DNA of 64,000 nucleotides from Malaya genurostris (GCF_030247185.1 NC_080572.1:189815800-189879799); one strand, 5' to 3'. Positions 40,706-52,620 are shown, numbered from the stretch's first letter. The notes: generated by a model from the letters alone, not told the origin. Numbers and translations: made by a program.

Positions 40706-41851
40706 CATTCGATGTGAGATATCCTCCTTGTGAGTGATGGTTGACTGGTTATTTGGATCGACATCTTGATGAACAAATAGTTTGTTATAAGGATGGTTCT
40801 CAGTTGGATAGTCATGCTGACGCTGAAGTCTACTGTCGTGAAATGGTACTAGAGCAGTCTCATTCACTTAGCGGATACTGTTCTGTGTTTCAAGCAGAAA
40901 TCTACGCGGCAACTTGCTGTTTACTTCTTATGGGTACCCGTCCATTCTGGAAATGAATGGGAAATGAATAGGATTATGAGTTGGCTAGCGCTGGTACTAC
41001 GAATGATCTCGTTGGTCCTGAACCAGCTTTACCACTTTCAACTATAAGGATAAAGCACAAGATTCGTTCTTGGGCTGCATCCAAACGTGCCAGCTACAGG
41101 CATAGCTTGCAAAATTACGCTTCGACAAAAACATTATTATCAGATTTGAATCTACAAATGTCAAAATGTCTACTGCATTTTTCCAAGCATCCTTGCAGTA
41201 TTCTGGTCAGAGTTCTGACTAGACATTGCAAACTCAACTATCAAATGAATACTATTAAGCGTGCGGAGTATTATTCGTGTGATTTGTGTGCATGCGACTA
41301 CGGTACTTCATATCATCTGATATGTAACTGTCCCGCATTGAAGCAATCACGTATCCGGGTTTTTGGTTCTCCATACAAGGTTGAGTCGGTGCATGCGAAG
41401 CTACAATTAAGGGATATTCTATCGTTCCACACCCAATGTGGCAAGGAGCTATAGTCAGAGGGGCTCATCGTTCTTCCTGAAGTGTATGAATCCTTTCTGT
41501 ATTCACCTTAATAGGTTTTAGCATATTGCTTGGCATCCCTTATGGGGTGTCAACTTTACTGCTGCTCATACATACAGCGAATCGTTCTGCATTCTTCCGG
41601 GAATTCAGAATGGTTTCGCTTCAGCAAAATCTCTAAATCCTGTCGGGGGTTGGAGGTTTCATTAACTGTGCATTTTGGCACATGCAGATCGTTCAGCATC
41701 CTTTCTGGGGTGGAGAACGATTTGTTTCTTTATGTTTTGTGCTGTTTTCCCTCTTGCCTACTTCACAATTTCCTTCCATGTTCCTTTTATCCTTCCCATC
41801 CCATCAGGAAAATGATGAGTAGCCACAGCAAGGCACAAATCTCAATATAAC
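40706..41851 (+). pseudogene. LINE C-terminus: RNase H and zinc-knuckle region, plus 3' UTR
   Basis: Tail of a non-LTR retrotransposon ORF2. RNase H landmarks are IVCYKDGS (first acidic residue), LSGYCSVFQAEIYA (Glu) and a degraded VHSGNE (His) near 40935, where a frameshift and small indel occur. The second frame (40981-41454) ends with CDLCACDYGTSYHLICNC, a CCHC-type knuckle, and LRDILSF. An RNase H plus C-terminal knuckle points to the I/R1/LOA-type LINEs rather than the RTE-like copy at 5.8 kb. The 3' UTR to 41851 is also found alone at 9055-9195. The reverse transcriptase is missing and a stop at 40737 precedes the RNase H, so it is a dead 5'-truncated copy. Confidence 0.78.
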
Positions 41852-42185
41852 TGGGGTATCACGATTAAGTTCTACCCATTCTGGTACAGGATAAATTAGT
41901 AATATAAGTCGTATTCACGACAAAAGTTTTCATATTTTGGTTCTGACGTGAAGCCGTTATATGCGTTGGTTTATCCCACGAAAAACAGATTTGAAATTTT
42001 GAAATGATTTGAATTGCGAAAGTAAATATTTGCCAAAAGTTGTACCCCATACACATAAAAAACTATTGTCGGTATCATAATTTAAAAAATATGAAAATCA
42101 TGTCTTTTCATTAGATCATGCTTATTTTTCATTTTTTTCACAAGAAAAATTATATATGTGATGAAATTTTTAATAACATATTGCT
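41852..42185. other. R3 scrap and unassigned DNA
   Basis: Starts with a short R3 piece (CACGATTAAGTTCTACCC, 41858-41895). The rest is not recognised. Confidence 0.45.
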
Positions 42186-43360
42186 CATAAAATATTGCTC
42201 GATCATAAAATTGCGATATCACAGTTTTTGATTTTTGCGATAGTTGATTTAACTAATTTCTTTTTGATTCAACCAATATGGTTTTTGATTTGCATATATT
42301 CAAGTAGTTGAAAAATATGTTGTTTTGAATGCTGTCAAATGCCGGAGACAGTTAAAAGCAAAACAACCAGAATATTAGTTGATTTTCTGAATTCGATTGG
42401 TTGAAATTTGGTACAACTAATCGATTGTTGTTTTAACTAAACTCTCATTTTTGATTTTGGATTAGCAGAAACGATGGTTGAAACAACTAATTTAACTGTT
42501 TGAAAAAAAAATGCTGTCAATTAGTGAGGACACGTACCTTTCAATTTCAACAAATATTTTAGTTGAAATAACTGGAGTTGTTTTTGAAACAAAATTCTGT
42601 TAGTTGAAAAATAAATCGGTTTTATTTGTTTTAGACATTGCAAATAGTTGAATCAACTCGAACAATGTTATTGATTTGCGAAAATAATCAAAATATACTT
42701 ACTGATACACGTCATGATCTATTTGAAATAAGTTCGATATGTAGAGATTCATGAAATAAATATCGTTGTTAAAATATAAACAGTATTTTATGTTGACATG
42801 TAATATCATTAGGGCTGGGAAAACCACCGATCAATGCTGATTTTAGGTGATCTTAACCAAGGAATAAATTATCATTACGAAATCAGAACTGATCTGATCT
42901 CTAAGAGATTTTGATTTTCGTATGATCAAGTCGAGATCAGTAAAGATCTAAATTTTAAAAAAATACTTCTGATTTGATCGGAAATGATTGATGTAGAAAA
43001 ACGTTTTTAATCAGCAAAAGGGCCCAAAAAAGGGGGAGTATTGAAAGATGATGCCTTCAAACGGTTGAACTAAAGTTATGCACTGATAATTTTAGTCAAT
43101 TTATATGAGCTTGGGTGCATCAACCGCTGGGATTTGGAATTTTGCGACGGCCATTCAAACGCGCCATCCAATCGCAGCGCGTTCTGTGTGTTCTTAACCC
43201 TGCGCTCCTGTTACTTTTATAAATTAAATTCATGTCAAAGAGTGTTTTATTGCGAATGCATGAACATCATCATCGGTATCAAACAGCTGGAAGTAAAACA
43301 GTCGGCTGGAAGTAAATCAATGATCGAATTTGAAACATAAAATTTTTGCGCATACCTGAA
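42186..43360 (-). repeat. A/B dispersed repeat, copy 2 (rearranged)
   Basis: 42186-42365 is the beginning of A in plus orientation (same direction as 27190). At 42366 it changes to B in the opposite orientation, CCAGAATATTAGTTGATTTT onward, and runs to the GCGCATACCTGAAA end near 43357. B is therefore inverted relative to the copy at 28.1-28.97 kb. Confidence 0.72.
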
Positions 43361-43367
43361 AAGGGGC

Positions 43368-43512
43368 TGGGGTCCACTAGGAGATTGATAGTACCTATTA
43401 GCTCTCTCCGGACAGTGCCAGCCTAGATGCCGTGTGGAATCCGGTGGAAAAAAATGAACCAAGAATAGATCCACTGGGTTTCTGCTTCCATGTCGTAAAA
43501 GGCGACAATTGC
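43368..43512 (+). repeat. GC-richer block resembling a LINE 5' leader
   Basis: Contains GGGGCTGGGGTCCACTAGGA and CCATGTCGTAAAAGGCGACA. I recall such text from mosquito LINE leaders, but no second copy is present here to confirm it. Confidence 0.35.
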
Positions 43513-43785
43513 AGGAGTTTCTTTTTCTTTTCAGTTATCAGATATTTTCAATATTTCACTTCTGATGACTCTATTTTACTAAATTATCTCTTCATTCAAC
43601 CTATCAATTTCCGTCTAGCTACGGAGAAAAGTTTTATTTAGAATGTTTTCTTTTTCCATGTTATTGATTGTCTTTCAGGATTATAAATTGAATGATAAAA
43701 ATCAACTATTGCACAAATCCGTTGATATTACAAAGTTAATAACAGAGATAACATATATCGGTATATTGAATACATAGTAAAAACG
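43513..43785. other. Unassigned spacer
   Basis: Nothing was recognised. Confidence 0.45.
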
Positions 43786-44885
43786 TGATTAATCCACCTA
43801 GCAGTGAGATGATACCTTTTTTTTTTTATCAATACGCATGTGTTTTTGCATGGATATTCTTAGGTGTTTTAGTTCTCATGACATTATTTTAATTATCGTC
43901 GTTTTAAAAGGCAAATTGAGATTTTGATCACTCATTACCCTGTAATGCCGAAACTGCAAAACATATCGAATTTCAATCTTAGCGTGTGACAATCGATTGA
44001 ACATTCCATGAGATGTCGAAGTAAGTTCCACTTTAGAGTTTTTCGTCATTATTTATGGTACTTCCAGAGCCGGTATTCAGGAATTAGCATAGCCCAAAAT
44101 GATTCGAATGGCCATAAATTATTACGCCAAACAATTTACATGAAATTTATAAACTCATCATCTGTAATTCCAGAATCGGATAAAAGTCACCAATTTTGTT
44201 TGGGACCTTAAGCCCTGTAATATTTGTTTTTGAAGTTCGATTTGGTCTTTTTTGAGAAAATGATTGAGCTTTGAGAATCGATTCGATACTGGAACCGGAA
44301 TTCTAAAATCGGTGTAGCCGAAATCAGTTAAATTCACCTGAGGAGTGTGTAGACATCTTTGAGAAATTGTAGTGCGAACTAAAATTTGGGGGTACATTCC
44401 GAATCCAAAAACGAATACCGCTCAAACTGAAATAAATTTATTTGGTAATCGACTATCCAAATCTGCAAACCCGATAAACCTGATTAATTTATGTGAAATG
44501 GACATTTTTATACTAATCACCCTGCATTTTCTAAACCAGAAGTCGGATCTGACTAAAAAGTAAGAGGTTTTATAGGATTTTAAGACCTCTCATTTGAATC
44601 ATAGATTATTCTTAGATTTCATTTGAATCTTAGATCGGTTCAGCCATCTACGAGAAAAATTAATTGCATTATTTTAATTTCGTTTCACATATTATCCTGT
44701 GGTTCCGCAATCAGAAGTCGGATCCAAACGTAATTCAGGAACCTTGTTTGGGAGTATACGACTTTTCATATGAATCTGAGTTTGTAGAAAACGGTTTAAC
44801 CATCTCCGAGAAAATTGAGTGAAATTATTTGTCACACACGCATTTGCTGATCTCGACGAACTGAGTCGTATGGTATATGGAAGTC
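43786..44885 (-). repeat. S repeat (minus)
   Basis: Begins with the inverted tail (TTAATCCACCTAGCAGTGAG) and continues with minus-orientation sub-units (44285, 44535, 44705), ending near the CTCGACGAACTGAGTCG block at 44850. Divergent from the other copies. Confidence 0.65.
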
Positions 44886-45170
44886 ATGTTCTTCCAGCAT
44901 TTATTGCTGTAAATAGTTTGAATCAATATAATTATGGAATTACTTCCAACTCGATAATGCTGGTATCATCTGGTTTACATATGCCATATTCGAAAGATTA
45001 TGTTGCCAAAAATGAATCGTGCTAAAATTGGTCCGAGGCAAATTGTCATGAAAAAGGATGCTCTACACAGTCTTTTTGGTACTTAGAAACAATTATATGT
45101 AACAGTATAAAAAATCGTGTTTCATGTTGCTCCCAAGCATTGCTTTTTCATATAGCGCTCCAAATTCCTT
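44886..45170. other. Unassigned spacer
   Basis: No repeat or gene recognised. The S-type 5' block before it is cut off. Confidence 0.4.
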
Positions 45171-45655
45171 CTACTGGAATGAGGCTTACACAAAAATATC
45201 GATATCTCCGTTAAAAATGGACGGATTTTAACAATCTATGGCTTGTTGGATAGGTATTACAGAGCGAAATCTAAGTCTGGAAACATATTCTGTTTTCAAG
45301 GTCAATTGTGACAGATACTGTCAAAAATCTGAAAATTTTGACATAAAACTCCGTATAACTCAAAAAGTAAACATCCTATCTCAAAACCATTCAATAGCGT
45401 TTTGGGTGACGGGGAGACCTTTCATTTGCGACTAGTTTGATCAAAATCGGTCCAGCCATCTCTGAGATCTCGACCTCTTAGTTGACAACACACATACAGA
45501 CACACACACATACACACACACACAAACAGACATTTGCTCAGTTCGTCGAGCTGAATCGATTGGTATATGACATTAGGCCCTCCGGGCCTCGGAAAATTTT
45601 TCGAAAGTTTGAGCGAATTCTATACCTATTTTTTATATATATAAAAAAAAGGTAA
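45171..45655 (-). repeat. S-related repeat with CA microsatellite
   Basis: A different sub-family: it carries ATCAAAATCGGTCCAGCC and ends with the same GGCCCTCCGGGCCTCGG block as S. An (AC)n-type tract lies at about 45485-45530. A TATATATATA stretch follows the terminus. Confidence 0.6.
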
Positions 45656-46439
45656 AAAAACACTTGATATTAATATTTCAAACAATAAATTACTATTTTT
45701 CTCGGTAGCCGGCTGCCCAGATCAACCAATATAACCATTTAATAATTTTAATAAATAATTAAAATAATAAAGCGGAAATAATACAGAATCGAGACGCGCG
45801 TGAAATCTGTTGACCTTTATTTGATGATTTAAAATGATTTTTTTTATAACTGTTTAGGATATGTCAATGCAATGAATCAACTATTTTATCTAAATCCTAT
45901 TCACTCGTTTATTTTGTATCACGTAATTTCATTTATAAAAAAATAGGGAAGTTTTTATTCTTTACCCGATAGTATTGCAATTTTTTCTTTAGTTTCCTCG
46001 AAAAAAAGCTGTGAATCAAGACTTCCCGGGACTTCAATATAGGATATTGTTGAAACGTTCACTCGGGAAGTCAGTGAGTTTAGTGGTGCATCCGAGCATC
46101 TTGAAACCGGAACATATTAAGTCGCGCGCGAAACCAATACTGAATTTTTTACTAACAAATATCCTTCTCCCGTGACACTTGTGGAGTGCGCAGTAGTATA
46201 TACGGCATCTAGTAACAACAAGTGTTGGACTAACATCCCTTCCCATTCCTTAGACGATCTACGTTCGGGCCTGGCCGGCGCCGGTACTGATCGATTAATT
46301 TTGGGATTACCAGAAGATGTACATTGAAGGATGATTTACCAGTCCCAGGTCGGATCATCTAGAAACTCCCTGTACAATTTCAGCTAATCCCGATCAGTAA
46401 CGGAGTAGCAACCAGGGGTGGTCGCTCAAGCTCAAGCTC
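45656..46439. other. Unassigned; possible LINE scrap
   Basis: Mostly AT-rich. Near 46230-46330 a less AT-rich block (CGGGCCTGGCCGGCGCCGGT) resembles LINE 3' DNA, but no coding part or second copy was found. Confidence 0.35.
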
Positions 46440-46875
46440 AAGCTAAAATTTTTGCGCATATCTGAAAGATTACGAGATGATCATTCATTAACATTTTCTA
46501 ATTTGTCACCAAATCTTTTTCGTCTTAAACAAGATTAACTTTATCACAACACCGCTGTTAGATAAACACTTGTTATCATAAATTTCTCAAATCGAATGAA
46601 CACAATTTCACCAAACGCTTTAACCGTCGACGTTGTTTTCATTGACATTTTGAAGCGACGCGAACAGATTTCAACTAAAAAAGTTGTTGATTTCGCATTG
46701 CGATTATTGTTTTGCTTTCAACTGTCTCCGGCATTTGACAGCATTCAAAACAACATATTTTTCAACTACTTGAATATATGCAAATCAAAAACCATATTGG
46801 TTGAATCAAAAAGAAATTAGTTAAATCAACTATCGCAAAAATCAAAAACTGTGATATCGCAATTTTATGATCGAA
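46440..46875 (-). repeat. A repeat, copy 3 (minus)
   Basis: Inverse of 27190-27630 with high similarity (landmark AACTGTCTCCGGCATTTGAC). It also continues past the end seen in copy 1, through GATATCGCAATTTTATGATCG (also in copy 2). Confidence 0.75.
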
Positions 46876-47770
46876 GGGTTCTCCGTGTAAGAGCATATTC
46901 CTGCCAAGTGGACTATTTTTCAAAGGGTTTATAAAGTAAAGTGAAGAATCAGCATAAATCTGCGTAATATCTTTTTCGAACTGATTCCAAATTCAAAAAA
47001 AAATTTGAAACCATATCGCAATGGCTAATCTGTCATTTTGAATGCAATAAGTAAGAATATCTTAGATTTTAAGTGCGAGCTTGAGATTTTTTTTATTTAA
47101 AACTTCATGCGCTTTTATTTTTATCGCGAATATGTAGATAAAAATAAGAATTATTTTGAATCACCTTGTAATAAATGTAGTTTTTGCATAATTCTTCATG
47201 TCTTATTTTTTTTAATTTATCGTCATTTTTGTATAAATCTGTTTCGTTGCGTCAAAAATTGTGCATACGTTCTAAAAATGAATCAGAGGAGTCCTTCATA
47301 TTTCCACGTTTTAGTATTTCGAAGTTTATTTCATGTCACTAAGTGCTACGATAGAGAACATCAAAATGACGATCATGAGATTTTCCTGAATATACATTAC
47401 ACTTAACCAAAAAAGTAATAGCCAAATAGCCCACAACAAATGTGTTATAAATGTACTCTAGAACCATCAAATTTGATCTGAGTGAAACTGTCGTCCACTG
47501 TTTTTCAGATCAGTTTTCACGTTTGAGTTCTGGTTTACACAAACCGAATATTTCAAAAGTGTTTTTGGATAATTTCGTAGCTTAAGAATTTAATGAAAAT
47601 GTGCAGAACCAAATTTTGATTTGTTTCCAGTGGGAATCAAGAATTTTATGCAATTACACGAGTAACAGTTTAAACGCGGTAATGGTTGTGAATGCTGTGA
47701 TAAAAATGTGTTTCCGCCAGCTTTATATGCTTTGTGCATTTAACCAAAGCTTCCATTTCAACATTTGATC
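46876..47770. other. Unassigned
   Basis: No gene supported. A 99-aa ORF at 47107-47406 (plus) is Phe/His/Tyr-rich and looks like AT-rich noise. Confidence 0.45.
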
Positions 47771-47980
47771 TTTAGATGTGAAAATTAAATGCACCAAAGT
47801 TTTGCTCGCCTATCGCAAAAATCCAAACTTTTCTCACACTAAGTTGGCGAAATTGTTGAATGCGGCTAAATCCACTGTTTCCACTAGTTTATATCGAAAG
47901 CATTACAATTCTACTCAAGCAACCGAACGTGTCACGGAATCTGACAAAACAAAACATTTTTTTTGTCTATTTTAAATGTG
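47771..47980 (+). pseudogene. Tc1/mariner transposase, N-terminal HTH fragment
   Basis: The frame reads TKVLLAYRKNPNFSHTKLAK LLNAAKSTVS (two pieces of one run), the first helix-turn-helix of a Tc1/mariner transposase, and then loses similarity and stops at 47973. No catalytic part or inverted repeats were found nearby. Confidence 0.58.
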
Positions 47981-48429
47981 TAAATTTTCTCGTTGCCTAA
48001 AGGCGAGAGGAAAATACTTTACATATTTTACTCGAATCAACGAACCAAAAATGCAACAGTAACTGGAGGAAATGTTCTATAAAATTTAACTATTTTGCTT
48101 AATTTATTTGAATCAAGCTGGCGTAACTTGCTTTTTTTCATTTTCGTTTCCAGTACCATCCGATAGGGACAAACCTCTAATAAAAAAAATAAATTCTCTA
48201 CATTATCAATGAGGCTTATTTAAAGCACGTCGGTACGCCATCATTATCGTGCAATTCGGTTTATGAGACATTACACAGTAACTACCAAGTAACAAACAAC
48301 AATCATGACAACAATTTGTGGCGCAGTTATTACCTCAATTTGCTACTCTCCACAACATCCATACTGTTTTGCTTATGATGCGTCGATTGTTTTGCTTGAA
48401 ATTCTGTAGCAGATCATACAAAAAACAAC
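47981..48429. other. Unassigned
   Basis: Nothing was recognised. Confidence 0.4.
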
Positions 48430-49295
48430 AGGTGAATGCAGTCCGCTTTGCTGCTGCCCGGAATTCGCGGAAAACTCACTTTCCGACAGACTTGTTGCCT
48501 TCGGTTGCCGACGGAAGAAATTCCTAGCAGCACCAGTTGACACAGTCGTATCGACAGACCAGCCTAGCATTCGATAATTGGCATCGTAGTGCTACGTCTC
48601 ATTGTTAGTGGAATTTCACACGCCCTGGAGCACTTGTTCAAACCGCACGCCAGTGAACGAACAGAAGGTCGGCCGGAGAACTCGATCACAAATTCGGGGT
48701 GCTGTTTTTTGATCGTCACGTGTAACAATTCACTTCGCGGGCACAATTATGAAAAAAAAAGAAGGCTGCACTTTTTCTTGCTCTCGTTGATGGATTTCAA
48801 GTGTCTTGAAAAAAAAATACTCAAAATCACGCAATCCAACGCCGGAGCTCTTATTCAACCGCCGAATGTGATTCGCTACTTGATTTATACCGAGTCTCGA
48901 GAAAAAAAACTAACCAATTATTATCTATTATTATTACTGCCGTTGCAAGAAATTAGTTGACCATTAGGTTCTAGGTAGTAGTCAACCACCAAATTTCTTC
49001 ACTTTCTCACTCGTTTCCCGGCAGCCAAGTAACTCACGAGAACCGAACCGATTGTGCTGAGTGCGAGCAGCCGACTGAAGTTGGGCTGTTTGGCCGCGTC
49101 TAATATTAGCCCACCGGCGCTAGAAGTAACACACGGACAGCCACAGAAGGTCCTAGCTGACTGACTGACTGACTGACGGCAGTGGTTCTGCCAAATGTAT
49201 TTATCACGAAACCAGCCGGCCGTGCTTCGATAATCGATTCGTCAAACAGTGCATCTTCACACGCTGCGATCAACATAACCGCCGAATTTGCGCAC
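48430..49295 (+). promoter_or_regulatory. Possible promoter / 5' UTR island
   Basis: About 870 bp that are less AT-rich than the surroundings, contain no repeat seen elsewhere in the window, and end in a plausible first coding exon. A (CTGA)5 tract lies at about 49158-49177. No TATA box or start site is assigned. The idea that this is a gene's 5' region rests on composition and the downstream ATG and donor, and is inference. Confidence 0.4.
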
Positions 49296-49314
49296 ATGAA
49301 CCGGGCGGCGTCAG
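49296..49314 (+). CDS. Candidate first coding exon of an unknown gene
   Basis: ATG at 49296 opens MNRAAS, followed at once by a consensus donor CAG|GTGAGT (exon ends 49314, one base of the next codon included). Short first coding exons before a long intron are common in insects. No downstream exon was identified in the rest of the window, which would not be surprising if the first intron is long and filled with repeats. The product is unknown. Confidence 0.35.
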
Positions 49315-49542
49315 GTGAGTTGTCGTGTTAATTTCGTACAGAAAATCTAAGTTAGGAATATCGATTGGTAAAACTAATAATTTTCCTTTAATCGAAATTT
49401 ATTAAAAACTGTCATCGAAAATTACGCTGGTTTATTTCTTGGTAACCTCTAACAATAATAATTGATAAGCAATATTTATTAAAATATTTATTTCATACTA
49501 GTCAAATAATAGTAGAGCCGTCAATAGTTTCATAATTACTCT
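49315..49542. other. Intron candidate sequence
   Basis: AT-rich sequence directly after the donor, with no features before the MITE at 49543. Confidence 0.35.
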
Positions 49543-49811
49543 CTACACGCAGAAAAAAATGTAATAATAAATAGGTTCCTAGTTATTACAACGATTTTTG
49601 TTGATATTGTGACAATTGCAATTCTGGTTTCATTCAACTAATGTTTTTATAAAGCAACCAACATTTGCTTGAAACAACCATATTATAGTTTCAAGTATTC
49701 AAATTTTTGTTTGAATCTGCAAGATCTCAGTTTGAAACAACTATTTTATATGGCTTGATAGACAACTATTCGTATTGTTGTTTTAAAGAACCGAGATTTT
49801 TCTGCGTATAG
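49543..49811. mobile_element. MITE with CTACACGCAGAAAAA ends
   Basis: A 269-bp element. The left end CTACACGCAGAAAAAAAT is mirrored by CTATACGCAGAAAAAT at the right. The interior has repeated TTGAAACAAC/GTTGTTTTAA words. A TA lies next to the ends, but a duplication cannot be separated from the inverted repeats. Confidence 0.65.
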
Positions 49812-49829
49812 AACACATGTAATTCTTCT

Positions 49830-50025
49830 TTCAATGAATCAAAGAACTGAATGGAATAGAATTATGTTGTCATCGAGCAATTCCACATGCAGTCGAAGGT
49901 CGAATTATTTTTGTATTTTTATCGACTTTACTATGTGTCACCTTTTCAAAATTTACCCTGTACAAGAATTGGTAGAACTTAATCTTGAATATCTCTTGTT
50001 GTCCTTAACCCAACAACATAATGTT
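49830..50025 (-). repeat. R3 dispersed repeat (minus)
   Basis: Inverse of 5640-5755: AAAATTTACCCTGTACAAGA and GGTAGAACTTAATCTTGAAT are the landmarks. Confidence 0.6.
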
Positions 50026-50026
50026 T

Positions 50027-51743
50027 GCCCTTCATATATAGAAAGGCTATGCAAAATCGACTTTTTAACCGAGTCATATACCATTCGACTCAGCCCGATG
50101 AACTCAGCAAAGGTCAGTGTGTGTGTGGGGGGGGGGAGGGGGGGGGGCGGATTATGTGTAACAAAAATATACAATCACTTTTCTCGGAGATGGTTGAACC
50201 GACTTTCACAAACTAAGATTCAAATAAAAGTTATCAAGGCCCTCTATTAGTTTGTTATTGAATTTCATCCCGATGCGACTTTCAGTTCTGGAGATATAGG
50301 ATGTACCGAAAAAATGGAAAAAATATGCCCTCACTTTTTTCAGAGATGGCTGAACCGATTTTCACAAACTAAGATTCAAATAAAAGGTATTATGGTCCAA
50401 TAGCCTGCTATTGAATTTCATTTGGTTCCGACTTCCGGTTCCGGAGTTACATGGTAATATGTGAACATTAGAGAAAAAGTGTGCACTTAATTTTCATTGA
50501 AACGGCTCAACCGATTTTCACAAACTAAGATATAAATGGAAGATCTTATAGTTTTCAAAAAATTGCTGGAACATTTTGTACGAAACCGACTTCCGGTTCC
50601 GGAACTAAAGCGTGATTAGTTGAAATTGTCAATTTTATTAGTATTTTTATACGAATAATGGTCAAAAACAGGTACAAATCTCATAAAACTGTCTGAAAAT
50701 TCTTCCAATTTGCAGAAATTGTTAGTTCGTGGACATGAAAACTTTATTCGGCACTACAGGTTCCCCCTTTGCCTGTTCCGGAAACACCGACAGTAGTGAA
50801 GAAAAACTCAAAAGTGGAATTCACTTTGATTTCTCTGCGATGATTGAACCGATTTTCACAAATCTTGATTTGAATTAAAGCCCATATTATCTCTGAAGCT
50901 ACTGTAAAATTTTATCCGGATGTGACCCTCGGTTCCGCTGTTACAGGGCAATGAGTGTCAAAGTTTTCAAATCGCCATATAGAATGACAATATATACAAT
51001 ATCGGTACGTGGTGGTACGGTGGAAGAAGAAGACACAAAACGAGCGATGCGTGCTTTGTTCTATTTCGTAAACGCTATAAAGAAAACGAAGCGGTTGCGG
51101 ATGTCTGCTACTAGTGTGTGCTATGAGTAGAAGACGGTGCTGCGATTGATAGAAATTTTAGCTATTTTATAATAAGTGTAACCGAAAGAATAGCAGAATG
51201 TCAATGAATTGAAATTTATTTGAAAAAATATGCAATTTTCACAGCCGTTACAGCTACTGATTCATACTGTTTAGCTTGACTTACATGTAAAGAAGTAACA
51301 GAGACGCAGGTTTGTTTCGTTTGTTAGATTTCGTTTAATTGGTTTAATCGAAATATAGTATGATATAGTAAGTATAGGTTTACCTACGTTCAAAACTGTC
51401 CCAATTTGTAGATTATATTTGTTGTTGGCAAACGAACCAACTTTGGCTATTCCGTTCATATGAAACCGGTTTCGGAAGAATTGGAAATGATGTTTTAAAA
51501 CTTATAGATTCAATAGAAAAATCTTACAGTTTTATACGGAATTCCTAAATTTGTTGTGGATACTACTTCCGATTCCGGAACTACAGGCTAAACAGGATTT
51601 GTAGAGTTTGTTAGATTAAGACCGAACAAACTTTTCTATTTCTATTCAATAAACATTTGTTTTTGCGAATTCCACAGTAGTATATATGATGGTATGAGTA
51701 ATATGAGAAGGGCATCATTACACCACTAGGTGGATTAAAACAG
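50027..51743 (+). repeat. S repeat, near full length
   Basis: The most complete S copy (1.7 kb). It runs from the 5' terminal block (TATATAGAAAGGCTATGC) and the GACTCAGCCCGATGAACTCAG motif, through sub-units with CTTCCGGTTCCGGAGTTACA (50429), CTTCCGGTTCCGGAACTAAA (50590) and others, to the tail CATTACACCACTAGGTGGAT. A GT/G-rich patch with long G-runs lies at about 50117-50148. It has no ORF of note. Confidence 0.8.
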
Positions 51744-51830
51744 TTTTTTTGGTTTGATCGTTGTGTTGTTTTAAACAACCGTGATTTTTTTTGCGTGTAG
51801 AAGACATGTAATTCTTCTTTCAATAAATAT
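51744..51830 (+). repeat. Duplicate of the 49.76-49.84 kb segment
   Basis: GTTGTTTTAAACAACCGTGA, then TTGCGTGTAG and ACATGTAATTCTTCTTTCAA, repeat the end of the MITE and its right flank on the other side of the R3/S block. Confidence 0.7.
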
Positions 51831-52410
51831 AATGAACATAAATCTAATCATTTCATTCATTCTAGCCTGCACAGGTAATTCCTAATATCAGTAAATTAAT
51901 TATCAAATAGCTTTTTGATATTTTCTTCCATTGAAATTATTATTATTCATCCCGTGTGTACTTTTCCAGGCAAATATTTTTTACTATCTGTTGCCCTATA
52001 TTATTAAATTGTGTGTTAGAGTTAGTGTGTCTTTAATTCGTCGTACTTTAGGTGCACCGTTAAAATTCTGGATATAAATAAATGATACCTTGCACAATCC
52101 ACACAATATATCAACTTATGATCGTTTCTCGATTTGAGAAATACATAAGTGTAAATTTTTATTCGTATTCATTTCATCCAGTTATGTCTCTGACATTACC
52201 CACCCACTTTTTGATTAGGCTAAAACTTTGCATAGGCATACTTCATGACCAAAAAGGAAAGTTTTGCCATTTTGATTCTAGCCTAACTTTTAAAAAAAGC
52301 CAAAGCAAAAATTCGTACAATTTTGTCTAAATCTGTACCTCGTAAATTGTTTATTCGAGTGCAATCGGTGGTTCGGATCAACAATTTAGAAGGGCAAAAA
52401 TATTTCCGGT
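51831..52410. other. Unassigned AT-rich DNA
   Basis: No gene or repeat recognised. Confidence 0.45.
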
Positions 52411-52457
52411 CTAATCTTATATTTTATAGCTGCAATGCCTTAAGAACAAATGATCAG

Positions 52458-52609
52458 AGGGGCGGGTATAGCGTGATGGGTAAGTCGATGCCCTTTTACG
52501 CAGCCCACCTGGGTTCGATTCCCAACCCCGCACATAGGGTCGGAAAATTTTTCTGGCCGAAGAGGCGAATGACCTTAAGGTTAAAACCTCTATAATCGAA
52601 AAAAAAAAC
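52458..52609 (+). mobile_element. SINE-P: intact tRNA-derived SINE
   Basis: A 152-bp element with an A-box-like TATAGCGTGATGGGTA, a B box GGTTCGATTCC, a tail region (GAAGAGGCGAATGACCTTAA, CCTCTATAATCG) and a terminal A-run. It is flanked by an 11-bp target duplication CAAATGATCAG (52447-52457, 52610-52620). The empty site exists at 55430-55470 in inverse orientation. It would be transcribed by RNA polymerase III and moved by a LINE with a similar tail (family knowledge). Confidence 0.9.
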
Positions 52610-52620
52610 CAAATGATCAG

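Noticed and set aside
40655..41895. About 38-bp direct repeat around the RNase H LINE as a target duplication
   Set aside because: The repeated text is part of R3, also found at 5.67 and 49.95 kb, and the two copies diverge right next to the supposed junctions.
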